NCBI GenBank assembly: GCA_045631845.1
Contig: JAZQVM010000053.1
Span: 1 to 34,751, forward strand
Reading direction: 5' to 3'
Source of the DNA: CAKSHC01 sp045631845
Lineage (GTDB): Bacteria > Bacillota > Clostridia > Oscillospirales > UMGS1783
Length of the DNA stretch: 34,751 nucleotides
Shown here: positions 16,445 through 24,632 of the stretch, in pieces
How positions within the stretch are numbered: position 1 is the first letter of the stretch
How the letters are laid out: every line of letters begins with the position of its first letter
Notes under the pieces: generated by a model
Database searches by the model: none
Told to the model about the DNA's origin: nothing
What the model saw: the letters and a program-made list of their open reading frames with translations, nothing else
Position numbers and translations under genes: made by a program

Positions 16445-17314
16445 ATGAATTCGTTATATAATCAATATCTAAATGAGGAGTATACCAAAGAACTGTGTGC
16501 CCAACTTGTCAAAATGGGGGCTTACTCCCGTAGCATCGGCCAAAGCGTGATGGGACGGGAGATTCCCGTACTTACCTTGGGAGAGGGAAAGCGTCGGCTA
16601 CTCTATCTATGCGGCACCCATGCCGCCGAGACGGTGGCGGGCAATGTTCTGCTGGCCTTTGCCTATGATCTGCTGACGCAGAGGGAGATTTGCGCGATCT
16701 CCTGCCGACAGGCACTTGCTAAGTGCACCTTACATATCCTGCCCTTACTCAACCCTGACGGGGCGGAGATTGCGCAGGGGCGTATTGGGAATGAGGATCG
16801 TCCTCGGTTGCTCTTTTTCAATGAGGGAAATGAGGATTTTTCTCGGTGGCAGGCCAACGCCCGAGGTGTCGATCTCAACCACAATTTTGACGCCGACTTT
16901 GCACGGGGCAAACGGCTGGAGAGGGAGCATAATATTTTCGGTCCGTCATCGACCCGTTACGGAGGAAAGGAGCCATTTTCCGAGCCGGAAACGGCGGCGG
17001 TGCGGGACTTTATCGGGAAGGAAGATATCCATGCGCTGTTTGCCTTCCACACCCAAGGGGAGGAGATTTATCACGCAGGGGCGGGTTCAGCATCCATGGC
17101 GCGGATCTTTGCCAAGGCTTGTGGGTATATGGTTGGTGCGCCAGAGGGAATTGCCGCCTGTCGGGGGGCTAAGGATTGGTTCTGCGCCACCTACGACCGC
17201 CCCGGTTTCACCATAGAAATGGGACGGGGACAAAACCCCTTGCCGGTGCAGGACAGCCGTGCCATCTACCGGAAATGCCGAGAAATGCTCATGTTAACTA
17301 CCATTATATCTTAA
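16445..17314 (+). CDS. M14-family zinc carboxypeptidase, cytoplasmic
   Basis: A 289-aa M14 peptidase. Zinc ligands are His59 and Glu62 (GTHAAE) plus the later His in FHTQGEEIYH. The NPDG and RGVDLNHNF motifs form the substrate pocket and FTIEMGRG holds the catalytic Glu. There is no signal peptide. Similar Firmicutes proteins are gamma-D-glutamyl-diamino acid peptidases acting on muropeptides, which is a likely role here. The start at 16445 has GGGGTGAT upstream; more upstream in-frame codons run into the divergent Nudix gene. Confidence 0.9.
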   Translation: MNSLYNQYLNEEYTKELCAQLVKMGAYSRSIGQSVMGREIPVLTLGEGKRRLLYLCGTHAAETVAGNVLLAFAYDLLTQREICAISCRQALAKCTLHILPLLNPDGAEIAQGRIGNEDRPRLLFFNEGNEDFSRWQANARGVDLNHNFDADFARGKRLEREHNIFGPSSTRYGGKEPFSEPETAAVRDFIGKEDIHALFAFHTQGEEIYHAGAGSASMARIFAKACGYMVGAPEGIAACRGAKDWFCATYDRPGFTIEMGRGQNPLPVQDSRAIYRKCREMLMLTTIIS

Positions 17315-17322
17315 TTCAAGGC

Positions 17323-17352
17323 AAAAAACAAGAACCCCCAACGGGGTTCTTG
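17323..17352 (-). terminator. Terminator of the feo operon, possibly bidirectional
   Basis: A 10-bp stem CAAGAACCCC (17329-17338) with GGGGTTCTTG (17343-17352), loop of 4. On the minus strand a run of six T follows. On the plus strand only a weak T-rich tail follows, so it mainly ends feo transcription. Confidence 0.85.
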
Positions 17353-17354
17353 TG

Positions 17355-17504
17355 TTATTTATGGCATTGATCTTTCATGGCACAGCCTTCGCAACCACAA
17401 CAACAAGAGCCCTTGCCCTTTTTTTTGTTGCGGATACGAAGAAGGATTACAGCGGCCACTGCCGTTATCACTATGCCTAAGATTACATAGTCAATCGGTT
17501 TCAT
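17355..17504 (-). CDS. FeoB-associated Cys-rich small membrane protein
   Basis: A 49-aa protein, MKPIDYVILGIVITAVAAVI..., with one N-terminal TM helix (about residues 6-23), a short basic stretch and a Cys-rich C-terminus (CCCGCEGC, then one further Cys). It starts 3 nt after feoB. Such small proteins follow feoB in many Firmicutes and are thought to assist iron transfer or FeoB function; the mechanism is unproven. Too short for many gene finders. Confidence 0.9.
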   Translation of the reverse strand: MKPIDYVILGIVITAVAAVILLRIRNKKKGKGSCCCGCEGCAMKDQCHK

Positions 17505-17507
17505 GAT

Positions 17508-19583
17508 TTACGCCTTCTTTATATATTTATTTTTACGGAAGAGGAAATGTCCCATCACAATGGCCACCGCACAGGCTATGCCGGTGCCGATGATGTTGCC
17601 CGTGCCGCCGATCCATGAGCCAAACTGATAGATCATCAGGGATATGGCATAGGCGAACACGCACATATAGATGATGGCAAAGGCCGTCCATTTCCAGTTA
17701 TTCATCTCCCGCTTGATGGCGCCCATGGCCGCAAAGCAGGGAGCGCACAGCAGATTAAAGGTAAGGAAGGAAAAACCGGCTAATTGGTTGCCATTAAAAA
17801 TAGTAGCCATGGCCTGCTCAGCCGTGCCCATACCCAGCGCACCGAACAGTCCGACAACCTCTTCTTTGGCGACTAATCCCAAAATGGTAGCCACGGCCGC
17901 CTGCCAGTATCCGAAGCCGAGAGGCTTGAAGATCCAAGCTAAGAACGAACCGATGTGGTTGAGTACTGAAACATCGCCGACGGTAAGGTTATTGAGAAGC
18001 CAGATGATGACACTGGCCGCAAAGATCACGGTACCTGCTCGTTTAATAAAGTCCCAGCCGCGTTCGCCCGTAGCCCGCAATACATTCTTAGGCTGGGGGG
18101 CGTGATAGGCGGGCAACTCCATAACAAAGGGAGCGGGATGTCCGGCAAAGGGCTTGGTTTTCTTCAGAATAATCCCCGAAATGACAACGGCACCGATGCC
18201 CAGCAGATAGGCCGAAGTAGCGATCCATGCACTACCGCCGAACATGGCACCCGCTAACAATCCAACGATAGGCATCTTCGCCCCGCAGGGAATAAAGCCG
18301 GTGGTCATGATAGTGATTTTACGGTCACGCTCCTGCTCAATGGTGCGGGAGGCCAGAATTCCCGGCACGCCGCAACCGGTGGCGATCAGCATCGGGATAA
18401 AGGATTTGCCCGAAAGTCCAAACTTGCGGAACAGACGGTCCATAATAAAGGCGACACGAGCCATATACCCACAGTCTTCCAGCATCGACAGAAGCAGGAA
18501 CAAAATCAGCATCTGCGGCACAAAGCCAAGCACCGCCCCAATGCCGCCCAGAGCGCCTTCGGTAACTAGGCTGACCAGCCATTCCGATACGCCCCAACCG
18601 CTTAGCAGGCTCTCGGCACCGGGAATGATCCATTCGCCGAACAGGGTGTCATTCATAAATCCGACCGTCCAGTTACCCACCGTGCCGATGGAGATGGCGT
18701 ACACGACAAACATAATGATGGCAAAAATGGGCAGAGCCAGCCAGCGGTTGGTCACCACACGGTCGATCTTGTCCGATACGGTGATGCGGGTCAGGCTCTT
18801 TTTCTTAAAGCAGCCGTGCAAGAGGGAATCGATATAGAGATAGCGCTCGTTGGTGATGATGCTCTCGGCATCGTCATCAAAATGCTGCTCCATTTTGACG
18901 ATATCCTGCTCAATATGAGTAAGAATTTCGGGGGGAAGTCCTAATTTCTTAATCGCTTTTTCGTCACGCTCAAACAGTTTAATGGCGTACCAGCGTTGCT
19001 CCTCATCGGGCAGGTTATGTATGGCGGCTTCCTCAATGTGTGCCAGCACATGCTCCACTGTACCCGAGAAGATATGACGTGGCTCGGCCTTGCCGCGCCG
19101 AGCGGCTATGACGGCCGTATCGGCCGCATCGGTAATGCCGGTATTTTTGAGCGCTGAAATTTCCACGATCGGACAACCCAAACGCTGGGAAAGCACATCA
19201 ATGTCGATCTTATCGCCGTTGCGGCGCACCACGTCCATCATGTTGATGGCGATGACAACAGGGATGCCCACCTCCATGAGCTGGGTGGTCAAATAGAGAT
19301 TGCGCTCCAAATTGGTGCCGTCTACAATATTCAAAATGGCATCGGGGCGCTCCTCAATAAGCACATTGCGTGCCACGACCTCCTCCAAGGTATAGGGGGA
19401 GAGGGAATAAATGCCGGGCAGGTCGATCAGTGTCACCTGCTCATGCCCCTTGATCTTGCCTTCTTTTTTTTCTACCGTAACGCCCGGCCAGTTGCCCACA
19501 TATTGATTCATGCCCGTCAGCGCATTAAACAGCGTGGTCTTGCCGCAGTTGGGGTTGCCCGCAAGGGCGATCTTGATTTCCAT
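17508..19583 (-). CDS. feoB: Ferrous iron transporter B
   Basis: A 691-aa Fe2+ transporter. The N-terminal G domain has G1 at residues 9-16 (GNPNCGKT), the G2 region GNWPGVTVEKKEG, G3 DLPG and G4 NMMD. The membrane part has two Gate motifs, including the conserved Cys segments CGVPGILASRTIEQERDRKI and IPCGAKMPIVGL. The start at 19583 has AGAGGAA upstream and gives the standard N-terminus MEIKIALAGN. It is 13 nt after feoA. Expression should be governed by the feoA promoter and operator. Confidence 0.97.
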   Translation of the reverse strand: MEIKIALAGNPNCGKTTLFNALTGMNQYVGNWPGVTVEKKEGKIKGHEQVTLIDLPGIYSLSPYTLEEVVARNVLIEERPDAILNIVDGTNLERNLYLTTQLMEVGIPVVIAINMMDVVRRNGDKIDIDVLSQRLGCPIVEISALKNTGITDAADTAVIAARRGKAEPRHIFSGTVEHVLAHIEEAAIHNLPDEEQRWYAIKLFERDEKAIKKLGLPPEILTHIEQDIVKMEQHFDDDAESIITNERYLYIDSLLHGCFKKKSLTRITVSDKIDRVVTNRWLALPIFAIIMFVVYAISIGTVGNWTVGFMNDTLFGEWIIPGAESLLSGWGVSEWLVSLVTEGALGGIGAVLGFVPQMLILFLLLSMLEDCGYMARVAFIMDRLFRKFGLSGKSFIPMLIATGCGVPGILASRTIEQERDRKITIMTTGFIPCGAKMPIVGLLAGAMFGGSAWIATSAYLLGIGAVVISGIILKKTKPFAGHPAPFVMELPAYHAPQPKNVLRATGERGWDFIKRAGTVIFAASVIIWLLNNLTVGDVSVLNHIGSFLAWIFKPLGFGYWQAAVATILGLVAKEEVVGLFGALGMGTAEQAMATIFNGNQLAGFSFLTFNLLCAPCFAAMGAIKREMNNWKWTAFAIIYMCVFAYAISLMIYQFGSWIGGTGNIIGTGIACAVAIVMGHFLFRKNKYIKKA

Positions 19584-19596
19584 ACCGTTCCTCTTA

Positions 19597-19818
19597 TTAT
19601 TCAATCTCAATCATTTGTGCGTCTTCCTTACGGATGGATAATTCATATCCACGCACCGTTAACTCCATCGGGTCGCCCAAAGGCGCAACCTTACGCAAAT
19701 AAATATCGACCCCTTTGGTGATGCCCATATCCATAATGCGACGGCGCACCGCACCCTCGCCGTGCACCTTGATTACCTTTGCCGTTTTCCCGATCTTCAG
19801 ATCCTTTAATGTGTTCAT
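19597..19818 (-). CDS. feoA: Ferrous iron transport protein A
   Basis: A 73-aa SH3-like FeoA, with LKIGKTAKVIKVHGEGAVRRRIMDMGI and the terminal VRGYELSIRKEDAQMIEI. FeoA is a small cytosolic protein needed for FeoB function. AAGGAGAG lies before the ATG. It is first in the feoA-feoB-small protein operon and divergent from the DtxR-family gene. Confidence 0.96.
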   Translation of the reverse strand: MNTLKDLKIGKTAKVIKVHGEGAVRRRIMDMGITKGVDIYLRKVAPLGDPMELTVRGYELSIRKEDAQMIEIE

Positions 19819-19833
19819 GTTTGACTCTCCTTG

Positions 19834-19851
19834 AGTTAGCCTATGCTAACT
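19834..19851. promoter_or_regulatory. Probable DtxR-family operator at the feo transcription start
   Basis: A perfect inverted repeat: AGTTAGC, spacer CTAT, GCTAACT. The half-sites share the GTTAGC/GCTAAC core of DtxR/IdeR boxes. It begins about 8 nt downstream of the feo -10 box, so a bound repressor would cover the transcription start. Confidence 0.75.
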
Positions 19852-19859
19852 ACAAACTA

Positions 19860-19888
19860 ATTATAACGAGTGGAAGTAAAAAAGTCAA
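19860..19888 (-). promoter_or_regulatory. Sigma-A promoter of feoAB
   Basis: On the minus strand TTGACT (19883-19888), a 17-nt spacer and TATAAT (19860-19865). Near consensus, and just upstream of the palindromic operator. Confidence 0.85.
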
Positions 19889-19925
19889 GATATAATTTGT
19901 CAAAATTTGCGAAATCGGTTGCCCC

Positions 19926-19954
19926 TTGCCAAACGAGGGGATTCGTGGTATGCT
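19926..19954 (+). promoter_or_regulatory. Candidate promoter of the DtxR-family gene
   Basis: TTGCCA (19926-19931) and TATGCT (19949-19954) with a 17-nt spacer, ahead of the AAAGGAGG at 19961. No matching palindrome overlaps it, so autoregulation is not evident. Confidence 0.5.
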
Positions 19955-19976
19955 ATAAACAAAGGAGGCGATGTCA

Positions 19977-20339
19977 ATGAAAATTCAGGAATCGGGCGAG
20001 ATGTATCTGGAAACGATTCTGCGCCTGTCCCGCCAAGGGAAACGGGTGCGGTCGATTGATATTGCCGAGGATATGGGCTACTCCAAGCCGAGCGTGAGCC
20101 GTGCGGTGGGACTGCTTCGAGAGGGGCAGTTTATTGCGGTGGACAAGGACGGGTATATTACCCTCACCGAGAAAGGGCAGGACACGGCGCAGAAGATTTA
20201 CGAGCGGCATCAACTGCTCACCGCCTGCCTGATAAAGCTGGGCGTGAGCGAAAAGACGGCGGCCGAGGATGCCTGCAAGATCGAGCATGATATTTCAGAT
20301 GAATCTTTTGAGGCAATAAAAAAATTCATGGAAACATAA
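19977..20339 (+). CDS. Short DtxR-family metalloregulator with Fe2+-type ligands
   Basis: A 120-aa regulator consisting of a winged HTH (SIDIAEDMGYSKPSVSRAVGLL) and a dimerisation/metal domain, without the SH3-like third domain; the length is like MntR. The ligand pattern, however, is DtxR-like: Met9 in EMYLE, His78 in ERHQLL, then Cys100, Glu103 and His104 in ACKIEH. MntR has Asp and Glu where this protein has Met9 and Cys100. The start at 19977 is chosen because AAAGGAGG is 8 nt away; the in-frame ATG at 19971 is only 2 nt from it. It is probably the Fe2+-dependent repressor of the divergent feo operon. Confidence 0.9.
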   Translation: MKIQESGEMYLETILRLSRQGKRVRSIDIAEDMGYSKPSVSRAVGLLREGQFIAVDKDGYITLTEKGQDTAQKIYERHQLLTACLIKLGVSEKTAAEDACKIEHDISDESFEAIKKFMET

Positions 20340-20372
20340 AATAGGTCTTCTGCTTGGACAAAAGTAAGAAAA

Positions 20373-20408
20373 CGCCCGAGAACAGGATATGTTCTCGGGC
20401 GAATTTTT
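20373..20408. terminator. Bidirectional terminator between the DtxR gene and argF
   Basis: A perfect 12-bp GC-rich stem, CGCCCGAGAACA (20373-20384) with TGTTCTCGGGCG (20390-20401), loop GGATA. A T-run follows on the plus strand, and TTTTC follows on the minus strand. Confidence 0.92.
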
Positions 20409-20434
20409 TGCGTTGCGACCGTATTTTGAATGTC

Positions 20435-21415
20435 TTACAAGGTAGCCGCCATGACGGCCTTAATGGTGTGCATACGGTTCTCGGCCTCGTCGAAGACGAT
20501 CGACTGCGGGCCTTCGAACACCTCGTCGGTGACCTCCATGCAGTCCAGTCCAAAGCGGCCGCAGATTTCGGCGCCCAGACCCGTTTTCAGATCATGGAAG
20601 GCGGGCAGGCAGTGCATGAAGCGGCATTGCGGGCCGGCAATGTCCATCAGTTCCTGCGTGACCCGATAGGGAGAGAGGGCACGGATGCGGTCTTCCCACA
20701 CCTCAACCGGTTCGCCCATCGATACCCACACGTCGGTGTAGATAATATCCGCGCCTACCACGGCGGTGGCGGGGTCTTCACTCAATTCAATGGTGGCTCC
20801 CGTTTCGGCGGCAATGGCACGGGCCGTTTCGACCAGCGCATCGTCGGGGAAATAGCGGCGAGGGGCGCAGGCCACAAAGTGCATACCCATCTTGGCGCAA
20901 CCGATCATCAGGGAGTTGCCCATATTATAGTGAGCCTCGCCCGTGTAGACGAGTTTTCTGCCTTTCAAAGAGCCGAAATGCTCCTTGATGGTAAGGAAAT
21001 CGGCCAAGATCTGGGTGGGGTGGAACTCATTGGTCAGCCCATTCCAGACGGGAACGCCGGCGTATTTGGCCAGTTCTTCGACCAAATTCTGACCGTAGCC
21101 ACGGTACTCAATGCCGTTGAACATCCGACCCAGTACCCGTGCGGTATCGGGGATGCTTTCCTTTTTGCCCATCTGCGAACCCGAGGGGTCGAGATAGACG
21201 GGGTGCATACCCAAGTCGGCCGCTGCTACCTCAAAGGCGCAACGGGTGCGGGTGCTGGTCTTTTCAAAAAGCAGGGCAATGCTTTTGCCCTCGTGATCCC
21301 GATGGGGGATGCCCGCTTTCTTTTTGGCCTTATAGTCGGCCGCCAAGTCGAGCAAATATTCAATTTCTTCGGGGGTAAAATCCAGTAATTTCAGAAAATG
21401 TCTGCCTTTTAACAT
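20435..21415 (-). CDS. argF: Ornithine carbamoyltransferase
   Basis: A 326-aa enzyme that forms citrulline from ornithine and carbamoyl phosphate. The carbamoyl-phosphate motif STRTRCAFEVAA, the HPTQILADFLT segment and the ornithine-binding HCLPAFHD are all present. It overlaps argD by 7 nt and has AGGAG upstream. Last gene of the cluster. The genes for citrulline to arginine (argG, argH) are not in this window. Biosynthetic rather than catabolic use follows from the operon. Confidence 0.96.
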   Translation of the reverse strand: MLKGRHFLKLLDFTPEEIEYLLDLAADYKAKKKAGIPHRDHEGKSIALLFEKTSTRTRCAFEVAAADLGMHPVYLDPSGSQMGKKESIPDTARVLGRMFNGIEYRGYGQNLVEELAKYAGVPVWNGLTNEFHPTQILADFLTIKEHFGSLKGRKLVYTGEAHYNMGNSLMIGCAKMGMHFVACAPRRYFPDDALVETARAIAAETGATIELSEDPATAVVGADIIYTDVWVSMGEPVEVWEDRIRALSPYRVTQELMDIAGPQCRFMHCLPAFHDLKTGLGAEICGRFGLDCMEVTDEVFEGPQSIVFDEAENRMHTIKAVMAATL

Positions 21416-22563
21416 ACGACGCTCCTAATGATTTCTATTGCTTTTTCGAGGGTTTCCATAGGAATGTTGAGGGCGGGCAACAGCCGCACCTTGTCCTTAG
21501 CCGTCAGACACAGTACGCCTTGTTCCATGCAGGCGGCTACTACCTCGGCGGCGGGTTTGACCGTTTTAATGCCGATCATGAGTCCCATACCCGTCACGGC
21601 TTCTACGCCGTCGGCATTTGAGAGGGTATCAAATACATATTGGCTCTTTTTACGGACATCGGCCAGCATCGCCTCGTCGATGCGGGAGAGGACATACTCG
21701 GCCGCCGCACAGGCGATGGGGTTGCCGCCAAAGGTGGAACCATGGTCGCCAAAGGACAGTACCGATTCCATTTTCTCGCTCATCAGTGTAGCCCCCAGCG
21801 GAAGACCGCCCGCCAAGCCCTTGGCGGTGGATACCACATCGGGAGCGATGCTGTAGTTCATATAGGAATAGAGAGCGCCCGAACGGCCGTTGCCGCTCTG
21901 CACCTCGTCGATCATCAGCACAATGTCTTCCTTGGCGCACAACTCGGCCACGCCCTTGACATAGTCCTGATCAAGCGCACGCACGCCGCCTTCGCCCTGC
22001 ACACATTCCATGAGAATGCCTGCGACCTTGTGGTTGGCCACGGCGTTTTGGAAGGCGGAAAGGTCATTGGCGGGGACATGGATAAACCCGTCGGTCAACG
22101 GCTGGAACAGTTTATGAAAATGATCCTGACCGGTGGCGGCCAGCGTGGTTAAGGTGCGGCCGTGGAAGCTCTGTTCCAAGGTAATGATGGTATAGTAATC
22201 AGCACCCTTGTGCTCGGCGGCGTATTTACGGGCGAGTTTGATGGCGCACTCGTTGGCTTCGGCGCCCGAGTTGCTGAAAAAGACCTTGCTCATGCCGGTG
22301 CGAGTGCACAGTTGCTCGGCCAAGCGTGCGCAGGGGTGGGTATAGTAGAGGTTGGAAGTATGGCTAACCCGATCGAGCTGATCGGTTACTGCCGCTTTCC
22401 AGCCATCGTCGCCGTGGCCCAGCGCCGTGACGCCGATGCCCGAGCCCATATCGATATATTCTTTGCCTGTTTCATCGTAGACCAGCGAGCCTTTGCCCGA
22501 AACGATTTCTAGATCGAAGCGTTTATAGGTGTTGGCTACATAGGTTTTGTCAATCTGTTTCAT
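21409..22563 (-). CDS. argD: Acetylornithine aminotransferase
   Basis: A 384-aa class III PLP-dependent aminotransferase converting N-acetylglutamate semialdehyde to N-acetylornithine. It has GSGIGVTALGHG near the start, FFSNSGAEANECAIKLAR for the cofactor site, MIDEVQSGNGRSG, and the PLP Lys in TAKGLAGGLPLGA. It overlaps argB by 4 nt. Confidence 0.95.
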   Translation of the reverse strand: MKQIDKTYVANTYKRFDLEIVSGKGSLVYDETGKEYIDMGSGIGVTALGHGDDGWKAAVTDQLDRVSHTSNLYYTHPCARLAEQLCTRTGMSKVFFSNSGAEANECAIKLARKYAAEHKGADYYTIITLEQSFHGRTLTTLAATGQDHFHKLFQPLTDGFIHVPANDLSAFQNAVANHKVAGILMECVQGEGGVRALDQDYVKGVAELCAKEDIVLMIDEVQSGNGRSGALYSYMNYSIAPDVVSTAKGLAGGLPLGATLMSEKMESVLSFGDHGSTFGGNPIACAAAEYVLSRIDEAMLADVRKKSQYVFDTLSNADGVEAVTGMGLMIGIKTVKPAAEVVAACMEQGVLCLTAKDKVRLLPALNIPMETLEKAIEIIRSVVC

Positions 22564-23417
22564 TTTGTCACCATCGTACCGGCGCCTTCGTCGGTCAGCA
22601 ATTCCATCAGGATCGAGTGGGGGACGCGGCCGTCCATAATGATGACCGAGTGCACGCCTTTATGTACCGCTTCGATGCAGCAATCCACCTTGGGGATCAT
22701 GCCGCCCGAGATGATGCCCTGCTCCTGCAGGTGCTCGGCCTCGTCCAGTGTGATCTTAGGGATGAGGGTAGAGGGATCGTCCTTGTCCTTGAGGATGCCG
22801 GCGATATCGGTCATCATGATCAGACGTTCGGCGCCCAGCGCTCCCGCAATGAAGGCGGCGGCGGTGTCGCCGTTGATGTTGTAGGCGTTGCCCTCATGAT
22901 CGCAACCGATGGTGGAAATGACGGGGATATAGCCTTTTTCCAATAGGTCAAAGACGGGCTGGATGTTGACGTTGGTGATCTGCCCGACATAGCCCAGTTT
23001 CTCGTTCTTAACTTTGGCTTCGATGAGTCGGCCGTCCATACCCGAAATGCCCATGGCACGTCCGCCCTTCATTTCCAAGAGGTTGACAAGCGTTTTGTTG
23101 ACTTTACCGGCCAACACCATTTGGACGATATCGACCGTTTCCTTATCGGTAACACGCAGGCCGTCAACAAACTCAGGCTTTTTGCCCAGTTTGTCCATCA
23201 GTTCATTGATTTCAGGGCCGCCGCCGTGCACCAGCACGATCTTGACCCCGATCAGCCACAGCAGGACGATATCTTCCATCACTTGCTGTTTGAGGTGTTC
23301 GTTGATCATGGCGTTGCCGCCGTATTTGACTACGACGATCTGGCCGGTATAACGTTTGATGTGTGGCAGGGCTTGGGTAAGGACCTCGGCCCGCTCGGCA
23401 TTGGAAAATTCGTTCAT
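22560..23417 (-). CDS. argB: Acetylglutamate kinase
   Basis: A 285-aa amino-acid-kinase-fold enzyme that phosphorylates N-acetylglutamate. The N-terminal VVKYGGNAM with the phosphate-binding Lys, VLVHGGGPEIN and the C-terminal GGMIPKVDCCIEAV are typical. The residue signature of the arginine-inhibited forms (an N-terminal helix before the kinase core) is partly present (LTQALPHIKRYTG), so feedback inhibition is plausible. It overlaps argJ by 1 nt. Confidence 0.96.
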   Translation of the reverse strand: MNEFSNAERAEVLTQALPHIKRYTGQIVVVKYGGNAMINEHLKQQVMEDIVLLWLIGVKIVLVHGGGPEINELMDKLGKKPEFVDGLRVTDKETVDIVQMVLAGKVNKTLVNLLEMKGGRAMGISGMDGRLIEAKVKNEKLGYVGQITNVNIQPVFDLLEKGYIPVISTIGCDHEGNAYNINGDTAAAFIAGALGAERLIMMTDIAGILKDKDDPSTLIPKITLDEAEHLQEQGIISGGMIPKVDCCIEAVHKGVHSVIIMDGRVPHSILMELLTDEGAGTMVTK

Positions 23418-24631
23418 CAGGTTCTGTAATCTCCGTTTATTTTTACATAGTCATAGGTCAGATCGCAACCCCAGGCAGTGGCGCAAGAGGTGCCGCTATC
23501 GAGCGTGACCAGAATTTCAATCTCTTTCTCCAGCAGGATCTCTTTAGCCTTTTCTTCCGAGAATTCGACGCCGGCACCGTTGCGGCAGACCTCAATCGTG
23601 CCTTTGTTGCTACGGAAGCAGACGCCGACCTTATTGACATCGACATCGGCGCCCGAATAGCCAATGGCGCACAGGACACGCCCCCAGTTGGCGTCGGCGC
23701 CGAACATGGCCGCCTTGAGCAGGGAAGAACAGATAACCGATTTGGCTACCGTTTTGGCGGTGGCTTCGTTGGCTGCACCTGTTACTTTACACTCGAGCAG
23801 TTTGGTTGCGCCCTCGCCGTCGCCTGCAATGGTGCGGCACAGATAGACGGTTACCGAATTGAGTGCCTGGCAGAAGGTGGCGAAATCGTCTCCCTCGCAG
23901 TCAATCACGGAATTTTCCGCTAAGCCGTTGGCCAGAACCGTTACCATATCATTGGTGGAGGTATCGCCATCGACCGAGAGCATATTAAAGGTATTGGTAA
24001 TATCATGCGAAAGTGCCTGCCCAAGCATGGCGGGGGTGATGGCAACGTCGCTGGTGATAAAGACCAGCATGGTGGCCATGTTGGGATGGATCATACCGCT
24101 TCCCTTGGCAATACCGCCGATGCGGCAGGTTTTACCGCCGATCTCAAACTCTACGGCAATTTCTTTTTTAACGGTGTCGGTTGTCATGATACCTTCGGCG
24201 GCGGCATCCGAACCGTTTATACTTAAGCCGGCTGCCAGGGAGGGGATCCCGGCAGCAATTGGCTCAAGAGGCAAAGGCTGACCGATGACACCGGTAGAAG
24301 CAACCACGATATCGCGCGGATTGATTCCCAAGGCATCGGCAGTCATTTTGCTCATCTTTTCGGCAATCTCAATACCGTCGGCATTGCAGGTATTGGCGTT
24401 GCCGCTGTTGCAGATCACGGCCTGTGCCATGCCGTTTTCCAGATGGCGGCGGGTCACCGTCAGCGGTGCGCCCTTCACCAGATTGGTGGTGTAGACGGCG
24501 GCGGCGGTGGCCGGCACCTGACTGTAAATCAAGGCCAGATCTTTCTTGGTTTTGTTATGGCGGATCCCGCAATGGATCCCGTTGGCGGTAAAGCCCTTAG
24601 CGGCACATACGCCGCCTTGAATGGTTTTCAT
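23417..24631 (-). CDS. argJ: Bifunctional glutamate N-acetyltransferase / ornithine acetyltransferase
   Basis: A 404-aa ArgJ that recycles the acetyl group between N-acetylornithine and glutamate. The self-cleavage site is the Ala-Thr bond in KGSGMIHPNMATML, where Thr becomes the nucleophile. Other conserved parts are GVCAAKGFTANGIHCGIR and TSCATAWGCDLTYDYVKIN at the end. With ArgJ the pathway is the cyclic version, which needs no ArgE; whether it is fully bifunctional is not visible. It starts 1 nt after argC. Confidence 0.96.
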   Translation of the reverse strand: MKTIQGGVCAAKGFTANGIHCGIRHNKTKKDLALIYSQVPATAAAVYTTNLVKGAPLTVTRRHLENGMAQAVICNSGNANTCNADGIEIAEKMSKMTADALGINPRDIVVASTGVIGQPLPLEPIAAGIPSLAAGLSINGSDAAAEGIMTTDTVKKEIAVEFEIGGKTCRIGGIAKGSGMIHPNMATMLVFITSDVAITPAMLGQALSHDITNTFNMLSVDGDTSTNDMVTVLANGLAENSVIDCEGDDFATFCQALNSVTVYLCRTIAGDGEGATKLLECKVTGAANEATAKTVAKSVICSSLLKAAMFGADANWGRVLCAIGYSGADVDVNKVGVCFRSNKGTIEVCRNGAGVEFSEEKAKEILLEKEIEILVTLDSGTSCATAWGCDLTYDYVKINGDYRT

Positions 24632-24632
24632 C

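Noticed and set aside
20354..21388. Long plus-strand open frame opposite argF
   Set aside because: The argF protein on the minus strand is fully conserved; the plus-strand product has no recognisable motif.
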